Shown here in pieces: positions 17,941 to 25,654 of a DNA stretch of 64,000 nt (the first letter of the stretch is position 1; each line of letters starts with the position of its first letter). The stretch covers positions 1-64,000 of the forward strand of contig JADLAZ010000091.1 in NCBI GenBank assembly GCA_020849725.1, in the 5' to 3' direction. Under the pieces are notes generated by a model. The model did no database searches. It was given only the letters and a program-made list of their open reading frames with translations, and was not told the origin of the DNA. A program made the position numbers and the translations under genes. Origin of the DNA: Chloroflexota bacterium. GTDB taxonomy: Bacteria > Chloroflexota > Chloroflexia > Thermomicrobiales > JADLAZ01.

Positions 17941-19830
17941 TCAGGCGTAGACGACATAGCGGCGCAGAAATGCGTCCAGCGCCGTGTAGAACGCCTCGAT
18001 CGTCTCGCGTTTGCGCCAGCCGTGGCCCTCGCCGGCGTAGACATGGTACTCGTGCGGCACGCCGCGCCGCGCCAGCGCGGCCACGATCGAGTCGGATTGG
18101 TTCTTTGGCACGACCGTGTCGTCGGCGCCCTGGAAGATCGCCAGTGGCCGGACGATGCGGTCGGCGTGGAACAGCGGCGAGCGGGCGCGGTAGACGGCGG
18201 CCGCCTCCGGCAGCGGCCCCAACAGGCCGTCCAGGTAGCGCGCCTCGAACTTGTGCGTCTCGGCGGCCATCGCGAACTGGTCGGCGATGCCGTAGAGGCA
18301 GACGCCGGCCGTGAAGAAGGTTGGCTGCTCGACCAGCGCCTGCAGCACGGTGAAGCCGCCGGCGCTGCCGCCCATGATGACGATCTGGTCGGTGCGCGCC
18401 TGGCCGGCGTCGATCAGGTGACGCGCGCCACTGACCGAATCGGTCACGTCGTGGAGGCCCCAGTTGCCGCGCAGCTTGTCCATGTAGGCGCGGCCGTGGC
18501 CGGTGCTGCCGCGATAGTTGACCGCCAGCACGCCGTAGCCGCGCGTCGCCAGGAACTGCGCCTGGCCGTTGTAGCCGGCGCGCTGATGGCTCGTCGGCCC
18601 GCCATGGACCAGCACCACCAGCGGCGCCGGGCCGGTGGCGGTGACCTGGTCGCTAGCTGGCGGGTAGTAGAGGCCGTGGACGGTGTCGCCGTCGTCGGCT
18701 AGCCAGTGAACGGCGGTCGGGATGGACAGCGCTTCGGCTGGCACATGCTCGGCGCTGCCACGTCGCAGGACCGTGGCCGTGCCGGTCGTCGCGTCGCTGG
18801 CGACCAGGCGCGGGCCGACCACGGCTGTCGAGCCGACAAAGACCACCCGCCCATCCGTTGGCGCGGCGCAGACCTGATCGGCCGCGATGTAGTCGGCCAG
18901 GTCGGCGCCGATCACCGCGGCCGTGCCGGTCGCCAGGTCGAGCCGGCAGAGACGCTGGAAGCCGCGCTCGTCGCGCCGGTAGATGAGGGCCTTGCCGTCA
19001 TCGCTCCAGGTGTAGCTGCGCTGCTCGTAGCTCCAGGCCGGCGCGCCGTGGTCGGCCTCGTCCTGCGTCAGTTGCCGGTGGGTCCGCGCGGCCAGGTCGT
19101 AGAGCCAGAGTTGATTCCAGCCGGTCGCATCGCTGATGTACGCCAGCGCTCGGCCGTCTGGAGCAAACTCGGGCTGGCCGATGGCGACGGTCTCACTGCC
19201 GGCGATGATGAGTGGTGGGCCGACCTCTGGCCCTGCCGGGCCGACGCCCATGACGGGCAGCAGGTGGAGTTCCGTCCCGTCCCAGGGCATCGACGGGTGG
19301 TCCCAGCAGACGTAGGCGATGGCGTCGCCACGCGGGCTCCAGCGCGGCCACATGAAGAAATCGTGGCCGGTCGCCAGGCGGCGCGGCCACAGGTGTCCCT
19401 CCGCGTCGACGACGGCGACACAGTCGGCGTCCTCGTCGGTGTGGATGTAGAGCAGCCAGCGGCCATCGGGCGACAGGCGCGGCGAGCAACAACGGCCGAA
19501 GCCGGGCGTGATCGCGCGCGCTGGGCCGGCCGTCAGCGGTTGCCGGTAGAGGCGGCCATCGGTGGCGACGAAGTAGACGTGGCCGCCGCCAACCGTGAAA
19601 TCGCCGCCGCCGTAGCCGACCCTGGCCCGCACCGACTGGTCGGTGGTCAGATCGCGCGGCGCTTCGCTGTCGTCGCTACAGACGAGCACACCCTGGCCCG
19701 AGCGCCCCTCCAGCCAGACGATCCGCCGACCGTCGCTGTCGAAGGCCACGCCGTCGAGCCGGAGCGCGCCGGCCATGCTTGCCGGCGAGAGTGGGCTGGG
19801 CCACAGGCCGTAAGGCGTATGTTGCGACAT
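17941..19830 (-). CDS. S9 family peptidase (acylaminoacyl-peptidase/prolyl oligopeptidase type)
   Basis: This 629-residue cytoplasmic serine peptidase starts at ATG 19830 with GGAGG 6 bases upstream. The N-terminal two thirds form a beta-propeller of WD40-like/PD40 repeats (SPDGRWLLYIHTDED, SPRGDAIAYVCWD, DDGKALIYRRDE). The C-terminal alpha/beta hydrolase carries the nucleophile Ser in GGSAGG (near 487), Asp in GADDTVVP (near 567) and His in GEGHGW (near 600). The oxyanion region is VHGGPT. Family members remove short acylated or unblocked peptides from N-termini. It appears to be a single transcription unit. The frame continues upstream into a palindromic repeat but without a start site. Confidence 0.93.
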   Translation of the reverse strand: MSQHTPYGLWPSPLSPASMAGALRLDGVAFDSDGRRIVWLEGRSGQGVLVCSDDSEAPRDLTTDQSVRARVGYGGGDFTVGGGHVYFVATDGRLYRQPLTAGPARAITPGFGRCCSPRLSPDGRWLLYIHTDEDADCVAVVDAEGHLWPRRLATGHDFFMWPRWSPRGDAIAYVCWDHPSMPWDGTELHLLPVMGVGPAGPEVGPPLIIAGSETVAIGQPEFAPDGRALAYISDATGWNQLWLYDLAARTHRQLTQDEADHGAPAWSYEQRSYTWSDDGKALIYRRDERGFQRLCRLDLATGTAAVIGADLADYIAADQVCAAPTDGRVVFVGSTAVVGPRLVASDATTGTATVLRRGSAEHVPAEALSIPTAVHWLADDGDTVHGLYYPPASDQVTATGPAPLVVLVHGGPTSHQRAGYNGQAQFLATRGYGVLAVNYRGSTGHGRAYMDKLRGNWGLHDVTDSVSGARHLIDAGQARTDQIVIMGGSAGGFTVLQALVEQPTFFTAGVCLYGIADQFAMAAETHKFEARYLDGLLGPLPEAAAVYRARSPLFHADRIVRPLAIFQGADDTVVPKNQSDSIVAALARRGVPHEYHVYAGEGHGWRKRETIEAFYTALDAFLRRYVVYA

Positions 19831-19868
19831 TGGGCCTCCAGGATTTGGTTGGTGTGTCGTCGATTCCC

Positions 19869-19994
19869 TCACCCCAGCCCTCTCCCAGGGGGAGAGGGTG
19901 ACGCGTGGAGCGTCCGCTGCTTGCTGCGACCTCTCATTCCCAGGATTGCCGCGACCCACTCCCTCTCCCTCTGGGAGAGGGCTGGGGTGAGGGA
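19869..19994. repeat. Inverted pair of CTCACCCCAGCCCTCTCCC palindromic repeats
   Basis: A unit reading CTCACCCCAGCCCTCTCCC followed by GGGGGAGAGGG begins at 19869. Its inverse, CTCCCTCTGGGAGAGG followed by GCTGGGGTGAGGG, lies at about 19965-19995. The two can pair over some 25 bases, enclosing about 65 bases. Each unit also has its own short CTCTCCC/GGGAGAG hairpin. The right unit encodes the last residues of the DUF559 protein. Units of this type are dispersed between genes in many bacterial genomes and resemble REP-type elements. Confidence 0.75.
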
Positions 19995-20356
19995 GTCACG
20001 ATCTCACGCCAGATCGCCTCCACAACCTCTTCCGTCTCACACAGGATCTCGCGGTTCGTGAAGCGCAGGACGCGGATGCCAGCGGTGGCCAGCGCTGCCG
20101 TGCGAACGGCGTCGGCCTTCACACCATGCTCGCCAAAATGCTGTGCGCCATCGGCCTCGATCGCCAGATGATGCTCGACACAGTAGAAATCCAGAACGTA
20201 GCGGCCGTACTGGTGCTGACGGCGGAATTTGGCGCTCGCCAGTTGCCGGTCACGAAGGAGGCGCCAGAGCAGCGTTTCGGCGTCGGTCGCCTCGCGGCGC
20301 ATGGTGCGACAGCGTTCGAGCAGGGTGACGAACAACTGGTCGCCGCGGAAGGTCAT
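19934..20356 (-). CDS. DUF559 domain protein (Vsr/PD-(D/E)XK endonuclease fold)
   Basis: This 140-residue protein starts at ATG 20356, preceded by GAGGAAC. The domain signature is complete: ERCRTMRREATDAETLLW, LRDRQL, KFRRQHQYGRYVLDFYC, the acidic pair in AIEADGAQH (Asp56, Glu67, Asp69, His73) and GIRVLRFTNREIL. DUF559 belongs to the restriction-endonuclease-like superfamily that includes Vsr mismatch endonuclease. Its cellular role is unknown. The last 20 residues (TPSPQPSPRGRGSGS and on) are not part of the fold but are translated from the palindromic repeat at the gene end. A strong promoter lies about 60 bases upstream. Confidence 0.9.
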   Translation of the reverse strand: MTFRGDQLFVTLLERCRTMRREATDAETLLWRLLRDRQLASAKFRRQHQYGRYVLDFYCVEHHLAIEADGAQHFGEHGVKADAVRTAALATAGIRVLRFTNREILCETEEVVEAIWREIVTPSPQPSPRGRGSGSRQSWE

Positions 20357-20415
20357 GTGGGGACGTTCCTCAACCCGGCCTGCTCCCAGAGAAGAAGGGC
20401 GGACACCGTGCGGGC

Positions 20416-20444
20416 ATTGTAGAAGCGGGTGATCGCGGTGACAA
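20416..20444 (-). promoter_or_regulatory. Sigma-70-type promoter for the DUF559 gene
   Basis: Read on the minus strand, TTGTCA (20444-20439) is separated by 17 bases from TACAAT (20421-20416), close to the vegetative consensus. The predicted leader to ATG 20356 is about 50 bases. Because the elements are partly self-complementary, a weaker plus-strand promoter (TTGTAG, 17 bases, GACAAT) overlaps it and could serve the divergent SanA/YdcF-like gene. Confidence 0.6.
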
Positions 20445-20534
20445 TCCGGCATGGTAGGCTGCTCGTACATCGCGTATGAGACGGACGGGCAGACGCCGCT
20501 GCGCCTGCCGGTCCGGTGCTGGCAGGCGGCGAGG

Positions 20535-21263
20535 ATGGCGACAGTGGATCGGGGCATGCCGACCGACAGGCTGGCCATTGGCCGCATCAGCATCGCCCCG
20601 CGCCTGTCGGCTCTCCCACCGGCCTGGCGCTGGCGGCGACCGCTGCGCTGGCTGGCGCTGGCCGCCGTGCTGCTGCCGCTGCTGCTGGTCGTGGCGGTCC
20701 AGATCGGCACGGCCGGCCGGCGCTACAGTGACCCGGCCCAGGTGCCGCCGGCCCGCGTCGCCGTCGTCTTCGGCGCTGGTGTCCGGCCCGACGGCACGCC
20801 CTCACCGATGCTGGCCGACCGCATCCAGGCGGCCGCGCGGCTCTACCAGGCTGGCCGGGTGCAGAAGCTGCTGATGACCGGCGACAACGGCCAGCCCGAC
20901 TACAACGAGGTCGCCGCCATGCGCCGCGCCGCGATCGCCGCCGGCGTGCCCGCCGCCGACATCACGCTCGACCACGCCGGCTTCAGCACCTACGAGAGTT
21001 GCTACCGCGCGGCGGCTATCTTCGGCGTGCGCGCGGCGGTGCTGGTAACGCAGGACTTCCACCTGGCGCGGGCGGTCTACACTTGCCGGCAGCTGGGCGT
21101 CGACGCCGTCGGCCTCGGCACGCCGGACTGGGGCGTCTACTCGCCGCAACTCATGCTGACCTACACGCTGCGCGAGGCGCTGGCGACGCTGAACGCGCTG
21201 TGGCAGGTGCATCTCACTCAGCCCACGCCGACCTACCTGGGCCGCTTCGAGGGCATCGCCTGA
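20535..21263 (+). CDS. SanA/YdcF-like DUF218 membrane protein
   Basis: This protein of about 242 residues has one N-terminal membrane segment (about 39-59) and an extracytoplasmic DUF218 domain. The domain shows VVFGAGVRPDGTPSPML, ADRIQAAARLY, KLLMTGDNGQ, EVAAMRRAAI, DHAGFSTYES and TQDFHLARAVYTCR. This is the SanA ('vancomycin high-temperature exclusion') subgroup, tied to cell-envelope integrity. Conserved acidic and basic residues suggest a nucleotide- or lipid-carrier-linked activity that remains undefined. The start is uncertain: ATG 20535 or ATG 20556 are both possible, with weak sites. It is divergent from the DUF559 gene and apparently monocistronic. Confidence 0.85.
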   Translation: MATVDRGMPTDRLAIGRISIAPRLSALPPAWRWRRPLRWLALAAVLLPLLLVVAVQIGTAGRRYSDPAQVPPARVAVVFGAGVRPDGTPSPMLADRIQAAARLYQAGRVQKLLMTGDNGQPDYNEVAAMRRAAIAAGVPAADITLDHAGFSTYESCYRAAAIFGVRAAVLVTQDFHLARAVYTCRQLGVDAVGLGTPDWGVYSPQLMLTYTLREALATLNALWQVHLTQPTPTYLGRFEGIA

Positions 21264-21311
21264 CGCCGGCTGACGGCTACTTGGCCCACGGTCATCGCGT
21301 CCTCGCTCGCC

Positions 21312-21550
21312 TCAGAGCTTGTGAACCAATGGTCAGATTCCCCGGTGCTGTGCGGCCACTGCCTTGTGAACCTATCGGTCGCTCCGAAACGTCCTGGCTC
21401 GCCTCGCGGTTGATCTACGTTAGTTGCGTCATATCGACTCATATCGCCATAAATAGCGTAGAAATTGCAGCCCAGTTGGATCGGACACGGGTCGTGTGCC
21501 GATGGCGGCACAATCGCAGCAGCCATCGGGGGTTGGTTCACAAGCTCTCA
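21312..21550. mobile_element. MITE-like element with 15-bp terminal inverted repeats and TCA duplication
   Basis: GAGCTTGTGAACCAA at 21315-21329 is repeated in perfect inverse as TTGGTTCACAAGCTC at 21533-21547. The flanking trinucleotide TCA occurs directly outside both ends (21312-21314 and 21548-21550), as expected of a 3-bp target duplication. The 203-base interior has no open frame of note. A TNA target and ends starting GAG fit a non-autonomous relative of IS5-family elements. No transposase is present in the window. Confidence 0.6.
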
Positions 21551-21650
21551 GCCGGCCATCACAGTCGTCCCGAGCCGGAAGAAGACGACCGGGTCGATCG
21601 AGGGGTGGGTGTGATGTCGAGCCAGGGCGTCGCGTTCAGCAGCGCCGCGC

Positions 21651-21787
21651 TCAGCCGCGGCTGAGGCTGCCGATCAGGGCGAACGTGAAGATGGTCCAGT
21701 CGTTGAGGATGTGCGCCCCCCGCCGAGACCCAGAGGTTCTTGGTGCGGATGAAGGCGAGCGAGAGTACGAGGCGAGTGCCTCCTAAT
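21651..21787 (-). pseudogene. C-terminal remnant of a CPBP-family membrane protease, frameshifted
   Basis: On the minus strand the translation LVLSLAFIRTKNLWVSAG is followed, after a one-base shift at a run of G (about 21716-21722), by AHILNDWTIFTFALIG and then SLSRG and a stop (21651-21653). The pattern is the last conserved helix pair of CPBP (Abi) intramembrane proteases: an RTxSLW motif followed by AHxxxN. The rest of the gene is missing. It abuts the MITE-like element, so the gene was probably destroyed during rearrangements here. Confidence 0.55.
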
Positions 21788-22232
21788 GACGACGAGCACG
21801 CCACCTGCACGCCCACGGTCGCGGGCTATCCCCTGCGGCGTTGGTCTCATCCTCACCCTCCTCGGCGCCTGTGTCATGGTGTACGTTCTGATGGGCAACG
21901 CCATGTGTGGCTCGCGCGCAGAACCGGAAGTCGCGTCAGCCGACGGCGCGTTCCTGGCCCAGGTCGTGCACTCAGATTGTGGAGCCCTCACGAGCGGCGA
22001 TACTTACATCTACCTCCGGCGCAGAGTGAGTGGATGGTCCGTGCCATGGAATGATCGAGGGACGCTCGTTGCCTACGATGGCATTGCTGACAGTGACCTG
22101 TCGTGGGATGCACCGCGACAGCTCAGCATCACGTACCGAGGGGCTGGCTGCGCGCAGTCTGGGCGACGGCTTGAGCAATGGAATGAGGTCCAGATCACCT
22201 ACGTCAATGACTTTTGCCAAGTGCGGCGCTAG
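21786..22232 (+). CDS. Small membrane-anchored hypothetical protein (DUF5412-like)
   Basis: This 148-residue protein has an N-terminal membrane anchor (about residues 17-38, CGVGLILTLLGACVMVYVLM). A compact extracytoplasmic beta-rich domain follows with conserved-looking cysteines, EVASADGAFLAQVVHSDCG, TYIYLRR and LSITYRGAG. The arrangement, an anchor, then 'SPDG..A.V...DCGATT' and an Ile/Tyr-rich last strand, resembles DUF5412-like proteins. I cannot confirm the family. The composition is somewhat less GC-rich than its neighbours. A degenerate copy of its last codons follows downstream. Confidence 0.6.
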   Translation: MTTSTPPARPRSRAIPCGVGLILTLLGACVMVYVLMGNAMCGSRAEPEVASADGAFLAQVVHSDCGALTSGDTYIYLRRRVSGWSVPWNDRGTLVAYDGIADSDLSWDAPRQLSITYRGAGCAQSGRRLEQWNEVQITYVNDFCQVRR

Positions 22233-22240
22233 GTATCGCT

Positions 22241-22276
22241 TGGAATAAGGTCGAGATTGTCTTCGTCAATTGCATA
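22241..22276 (+). pseudogene. Degenerate copy of the 3' end of the preceding gene
   Basis: TGGAATAAGGTCGAGATTGT and the following bases, ending in TAG, parallel the end of the upstream gene (from about 22178, TGGAATGAGGTCCAGATCAC). They translate WNKVEIVFVNCI against WNEVQITYVNDF. It is the tail of a second paralogue whose body has been deleted. It ends 36 bases before the stop of the convergent dehydrogenase gene. Confidence 0.45.
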
Positions 22277-22312
22277 GGCCGCGCTTGACCCACTTGGCCA
22301 GACCAGCACCGC

Positions 22313-23350
22313 TCAGGCCCAGGTCAGGATGACGCCCAGGTGCTCGTCGCGGCGCTCGGCCAGGCCGGTGTAGGCTTCCTGGATCGCCTCCGGCGCCAGG
22401 CGGTGCGTGATCAGCGGCGCCACGACCAGCCGCCCGTCGGCCAGCCAGGACAGCGCCGCCACCGTGTTGCCGTGGATCGACGACGGCGTCGGCGGCGTTG
22501 GCTGCCGCGACACGGCCAGCGGCGCCGAGGGTTGGCGCGGGATCTCCCACTCCGAGCCGCTGCGCAGCCGCAGGAAGCGCAAGAAGATGGAGCGGGTCAG
22601 CCGGCTCGACGGCACGCTGTTGGCGTCGCCGCCCCAGGGCGCGCCGATCATGACGATCTCGCCGCCGTCGGCGGCCAGTTCGACCGCCGCCGCTAGCGCC
22701 GTCGCCGAGCCGGTCGCCTCGATCACCAGCCGGCACCGCTCGGCGAAAGCGGGCATCGCCTCGGCCGGGTGGACCGAGCGCAGCCCGCAGCGTTCCGCCA
22801 GCGCGCGCCGCGCCGGCGACAGGTCGAAGGCATGGACGACCATGCCGCAGGTCTGGAAGACCTGCGCCGCCAGGTTGCCGACCAGCCCCAGGCCGACGAC
22901 CGCGACCGTGTCGCCGCCGCGCGCGACGGTCGTGCAGAGGGTCGTCATCGACACGGTCGCCAGCCGGACGAAGACCGCCTGCTCGTCCAGCAGCCCATCC
23001 GGCACCGGCACGCACAGCGCGCGCCGGGCATCGACGCGGACGACGGCGGTGTGGTTGCCCATCGTGTAGACGCGCTGGCCGGCCACGACGCCGGCCTGCT
23101 CACCGGCGGCGATCACCGTGCCGATATTGGCGTAGCCGACGTCGGTCAGCGGGTAGGTCGGCCGCCAGTCGTCACGGAAGCCGGCCCGGCCCTGCCAGCG
23201 CGCCAGCTCGGTGCCGGGGCTGATGAGCGTGACGCGCGTGCGCACGACGACCTCGGTCGGCCCGAGATCGTCGGTCGAAACGGTGTGCGCCGTGACCTCG
23301 GCCTGACCTACGTCGCGGACGATGACGTGCCGGCTATCGAGCATGGCCAC
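22313..23350 (-). CDS. MDR-superfamily (zinc-type) alcohol dehydrogenase
   Basis: This 345-residue NAD(P)-dependent oxidoreductase has a GroES-like N-terminal half (RVTLISPGTELARWQGR, GYANIGTVIAAG). Its Rossmann domain carries the dinucleotide motif VVGLGLVGNLAAQ and an acidic residue after strand 2 (VHAFDLSPARR). The structural-zinc cysteine cluster of classical alcohol dehydrogenases is absent. It is the last gene of the catabolic operon, 33 bases after the dehydratase, and presumably oxidises a sugar, polyol or aldonate in the same pathway. GTG 23350 has GGAGAGGA upstream; ATG 23344 is an alternative start. Confidence 0.85.
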   Translation of the reverse strand: MAMLDSRHVIVRDVGQAEVTAHTVSTDDLGPTEVVVRTRVTLISPGTELARWQGRAGFRDDWRPTYPLTDVGYANIGTVIAAGEQAGVVAGQRVYTMGNHTAVVRVDARRALCVPVPDGLLDEQAVFVRLATVSMTTLCTTVARGGDTVAVVGLGLVGNLAAQVFQTCGMVVHAFDLSPARRALAERCGLRSVHPAEAMPAFAERCRLVIEATGSATALAAAVELAADGGEIVMIGAPWGGDANSVPSSRLTRSIFLRFLRLRSGSEWEIPRQPSAPLAVSRQPTPPTPSSIHGNTVAALSWLADGRLVVAPLITHRLAPEAIQEAYTGLAERRDEHLGVILTWA

Positions 23351-23383
23351 GGCTGTCCTCTCCCACGCCTCCAGAACCCCTGG

Positions 23384-24541
23384 CTACCCCTCGACCAGAT
23401 GCGTGGCGACGTAATCCCAGTCGAGCTCGTAGCCCAGCCCCGGCCCCGACGGCACGCGCACCCAGCCGTCGCTGTCCATCGGGTCGATCGGCTCGGCCAG
23501 GTAGGCCAGCTTGGCGTCGTAGTCGACGCCGGGCGCGAGCAACCCGCGCTCGTAGTACTCGCAGGTGTCCTCGCTCGTCGCGCCCAGCACCTGCAGGTTG
23601 CCGATGCCGCTCATGTGGATCTCGCAGCGGGCGCCGTAGGCCTCGCAGACGGTGGCCGTCTTGCGTGCGCCGGTGATGCCGCCGCGCAGCACGTCGATGC
23701 GGCTGATGTCCGAAGCGTCGCGGCGCAGCCAGTCGGCGCGGGTGAAGACGCTGCCCTCGAGGATCTCCGGCGAGCAGATGGGGATGCTCAGCTCGCGCGC
23801 CAACCGGATGTAGGTCTCCATCCGGTGCTCGGGCATCGGGTGCTCGTACCAGTGGAAGTTCAGCCGCTCCAGCGCCCGGCCGACGGCGAGCGCCTCCTCA
23901 TAGATGTGGTAGGTGCCCCACGGGTCGAACATCAGCACCATGTCATCGCCGACCGCCTCGCGGATGGCCTCACAGGCGCGGATATCCCAGTTGATGTGGG
24001 ACGGGCGGGCCGACATCGGCTGGCGTGTGACCGGATCCCAGTAGTAGTAGGGGTGGATCTTGTAGGCGGTGTAGCCCTGTTGCTTGCAGGCCAGGGCGTG
24101 CGCGGCGTACTCCTCGGGCGTGCCCATGTTGGGGTAGGTGCTGGCGTAGGCCCGCACACGCTCACGGCAGCCGCCGAGCAGCTTGTGGACCGGCAGGTTC
24201 GTCAGGCGGCCGAGGAGGTCCCACAGCGCCATGTCGACGATGCTCCAGAGGTTCTCCGGCGTCTTGGCCGCCCACAGCACTTGCCAGATCTGCTCGCGAT
24301 CGAGCGGATTCAGCCCCACCAATTGTGACTTGATCCGGGTGGTCATGTGCTCGCGGCCGGCCGGCGCCAGTCCGTCCTGGTCGCCGTGGCCCTGGCCGCC
24401 CAGGTAGTAGCCCGAGACGCCCTCGTCAGTCGTGATCACCGTCACCGTCTGGATGATCTCGGTCTGCGGCCGCGGCGTCGCGTTCTGAAAGCGATCGACC
24501 CAGGTCCGGAATGCGGTGACCTGCACATCGGTGATCTTCAT
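23384..24541 (-). CDS. Enolase-superfamily (mandelate racemase/muconate lactonizing) sugar-acid dehydratase
   Basis: This 385-residue enzyme starts at ATG 24541 behind a strong AGGAGG. The MR/MLE barrel has the KxH-type catalytic element Lys161-x-His163 (AYKIHPYYYW). Metal ligands are Asp206 (MFDPWG), Glu233 (WYEHP) and Glu259 (CSPE), and a possible His base is His309 (CEIHMSG). Enzymes of this superfamily abstract the proton alpha to a carboxylate; with such neighbours the usual reaction is dehydration of an aldonic or aldaric acid to a 2-keto-3-deoxy acid. Being followed by a dehydrogenase and preceded by a DapA-family aldolase supports this. The exact substrate is unknown. Confidence 0.88.
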   Translation of the reverse strand: MKITDVQVTAFRTWVDRFQNATPRPQTEIIQTVTVITTDEGVSGYYLGGQGHGDQDGLAPAGREHMTTRIKSQLVGLNPLDREQIWQVLWAAKTPENLWSIVDMALWDLLGRLTNLPVHKLLGGCRERVRAYASTYPNMGTPEEYAAHALACKQQGYTAYKIHPYYYWDPVTRQPMSARPSHINWDIRACEAIREAVGDDMVLMFDPWGTYHIYEEALAVGRALERLNFHWYEHPMPEHRMETYIRLARELSIPICSPEILEGSVFTRADWLRRDASDISRIDVLRGGITGARKTATVCEAYGARCEIHMSGIGNLQVLGATSEDTCEYYERGLLAPGVDYDAKLAYLAEPIDPMDSDGWVRVPSGPGLGYELDWDYVATHLVEG

Positions 24542-24610
24542 CGGGGATACCTCCTACCGCTAGTCATGGCCTGGACGAAGCCCGTGGATCGAGCCGCCAT
24601 GGCCGGTACG

Positions 24611-24712
24611 CTCGTCACCCCGGCGCCCGCCGGGGCCAGGCGGATGGCTTCGGCTGTGCTCAGCCAACGAGGACCGCGGTGTCTGGCTGCCGGCGGGCGC
24701 CGGGGTGACGAG
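24611..24712. repeat. Perfect 23-bp inverted repeat in an intergenic region
   Basis: The arm at 24611-24633, beginning CTCGTCACCCCGGCGCC, is exactly complementary to 24690-24712. They enclose 56 bases and can form a large hairpin in the 213-base gap between the aldolase and dehydratase genes. It resembles the dispersed 'GTCACCCCGGC...GCCGGGGTGAC' intergenic palindromes common in GC-rich genomes. In the transcript it could stabilise the upstream message or attenuate the downstream genes. No T-run follows. Confidence 0.75.
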
Positions 24713-24754
24713 CCGATCGTGCTGCCTGGCGGTCAATTCCGTCGACGCAGCGCA

Positions 24755-25648
24755 TTAGCGCGGGTAGAGCGTGTCGATGGCTTCTTGCAACTCGCGCCGC
24801 GTCAGGTCGTCCAGCGGCGGCCCGGCCGGGTGGCGTACAGTCGCGGTGCGGATGATGCCGCGCTGGCGCAGCAGCTCCTTGTGGACGTGGTAGTAGTAGC
24901 CGGTACCCTGGGTGGCGATGCGGTTGATTGGCGCGATGACGCGGTCGAACTCCGCCCGCGCGCCGGCCTCATCGCCGGCCTGGAAGCGGTCCCAGACGGC
25001 GACGAACGCCTCCGGCTGGCTGCAGAACGGCATCGTCCCAACCGAGCCGCGCCGCATCTCTTCGATAAAGTAGCCACCGCCGGCGCCACCGAAGATCGTC
25101 AGCACGTCGCCGGCCTGGGCGACCGCTTCGGCGACCTTGGCCGGTGGCGGCAGGCTCTCGACCTTGATGTAGCGCGCCCACTGGCTCTCCTCGCCGATCT
25201 GTCGCGCCAGGCCAGCGGAGATCGGCGCGGTGGCGGTGTCCTGGAGGAAGATCGGGATGCTGACGGCGTCGGAGATGGCGCGGAAATACTCCCTCACCTC
25301 GACGGCGCTGGCCGGGATGAAACTCGGCGGCAGCACCATCAGCGCGTCGGCGCCGTTCTCCTCGGCCGTCCGGCTGTACAACACCGCCAGGTCGGTGCCG
25401 GGCGCGCCGGTGTTGATGACGATCGGCACCCGGCCGCGCGCCTGCTCGACGACGAGGCGGGTGACGTGGACGCGCTCGGCCTCGGAGAGCTTGAAGACCT
25501 CGCTGCCGAGCGCCACGCCCAGGCCGTGCACGCCGGCCTGGATGTCAAACTCGACCAGTTGGCGCAGGCTGTCGTCGTCGACACGGCCGCGCTCGTCGAA
25601 GGGCGTGAGCAGGATCGGGTAGACGCCGCGCATCGGATCATTTGGCAT
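24755..25648 (-). CDS. DapA/NanA-family (dihydrodipicolinate synthase-like) aldolase
   Basis: This 297-residue class I aldolase-fold protein has the Schiff-base lysine at Lys162 (YIKVES), the early substrate-binding loop GSEVFKLSEAER and GGAGGGYFIEEM. The position normally holding the YNxP tyrosine reads FLQDTA, so the proton-relay tyrosine of DHDPS is missing. This is a catabolic member (2-keto-3-deoxy acid aldolase or dehydratase type) rather than lysine biosynthesis. The GGAGGT site lies inside the end of the preceding permease gene, 6 bases away. In the operon it would cleave the keto-deoxy product of the downstream dehydratase. Confidence 0.88.
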   Translation of the reverse strand: MPNDPMRGVYPILLTPFDERGRVDDDSLRQLVEFDIQAGVHGLGVALGSEVFKLSEAERVHVTRLVVEQARGRVPIVINTGAPGTDLAVLYSRTAEENGADALMVLPPSFIPASAVEVREYFRAISDAVSIPIFLQDTATAPISAGLARQIGEESQWARYIKVESLPPPAKVAEAVAQAGDVLTIFGGAGGGYFIEEMRRGSVGTMPFCSQPEAFVAVWDRFQAGDEAGARAEFDRVIAPINRIATQGTGYYYHVHKELLRQRGIIRTATVRHPAGPPLDDLTRRELQEAIDTLYPR

Positions 25649-25654
25649 GCTGGG

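Noticed and set aside
18706..20061. A 451-codon plus-strand frame opposite the S9 peptidase
   Set aside because: Antisense to a gene with intact catalytic motifs; no start site and low-complexity translation.
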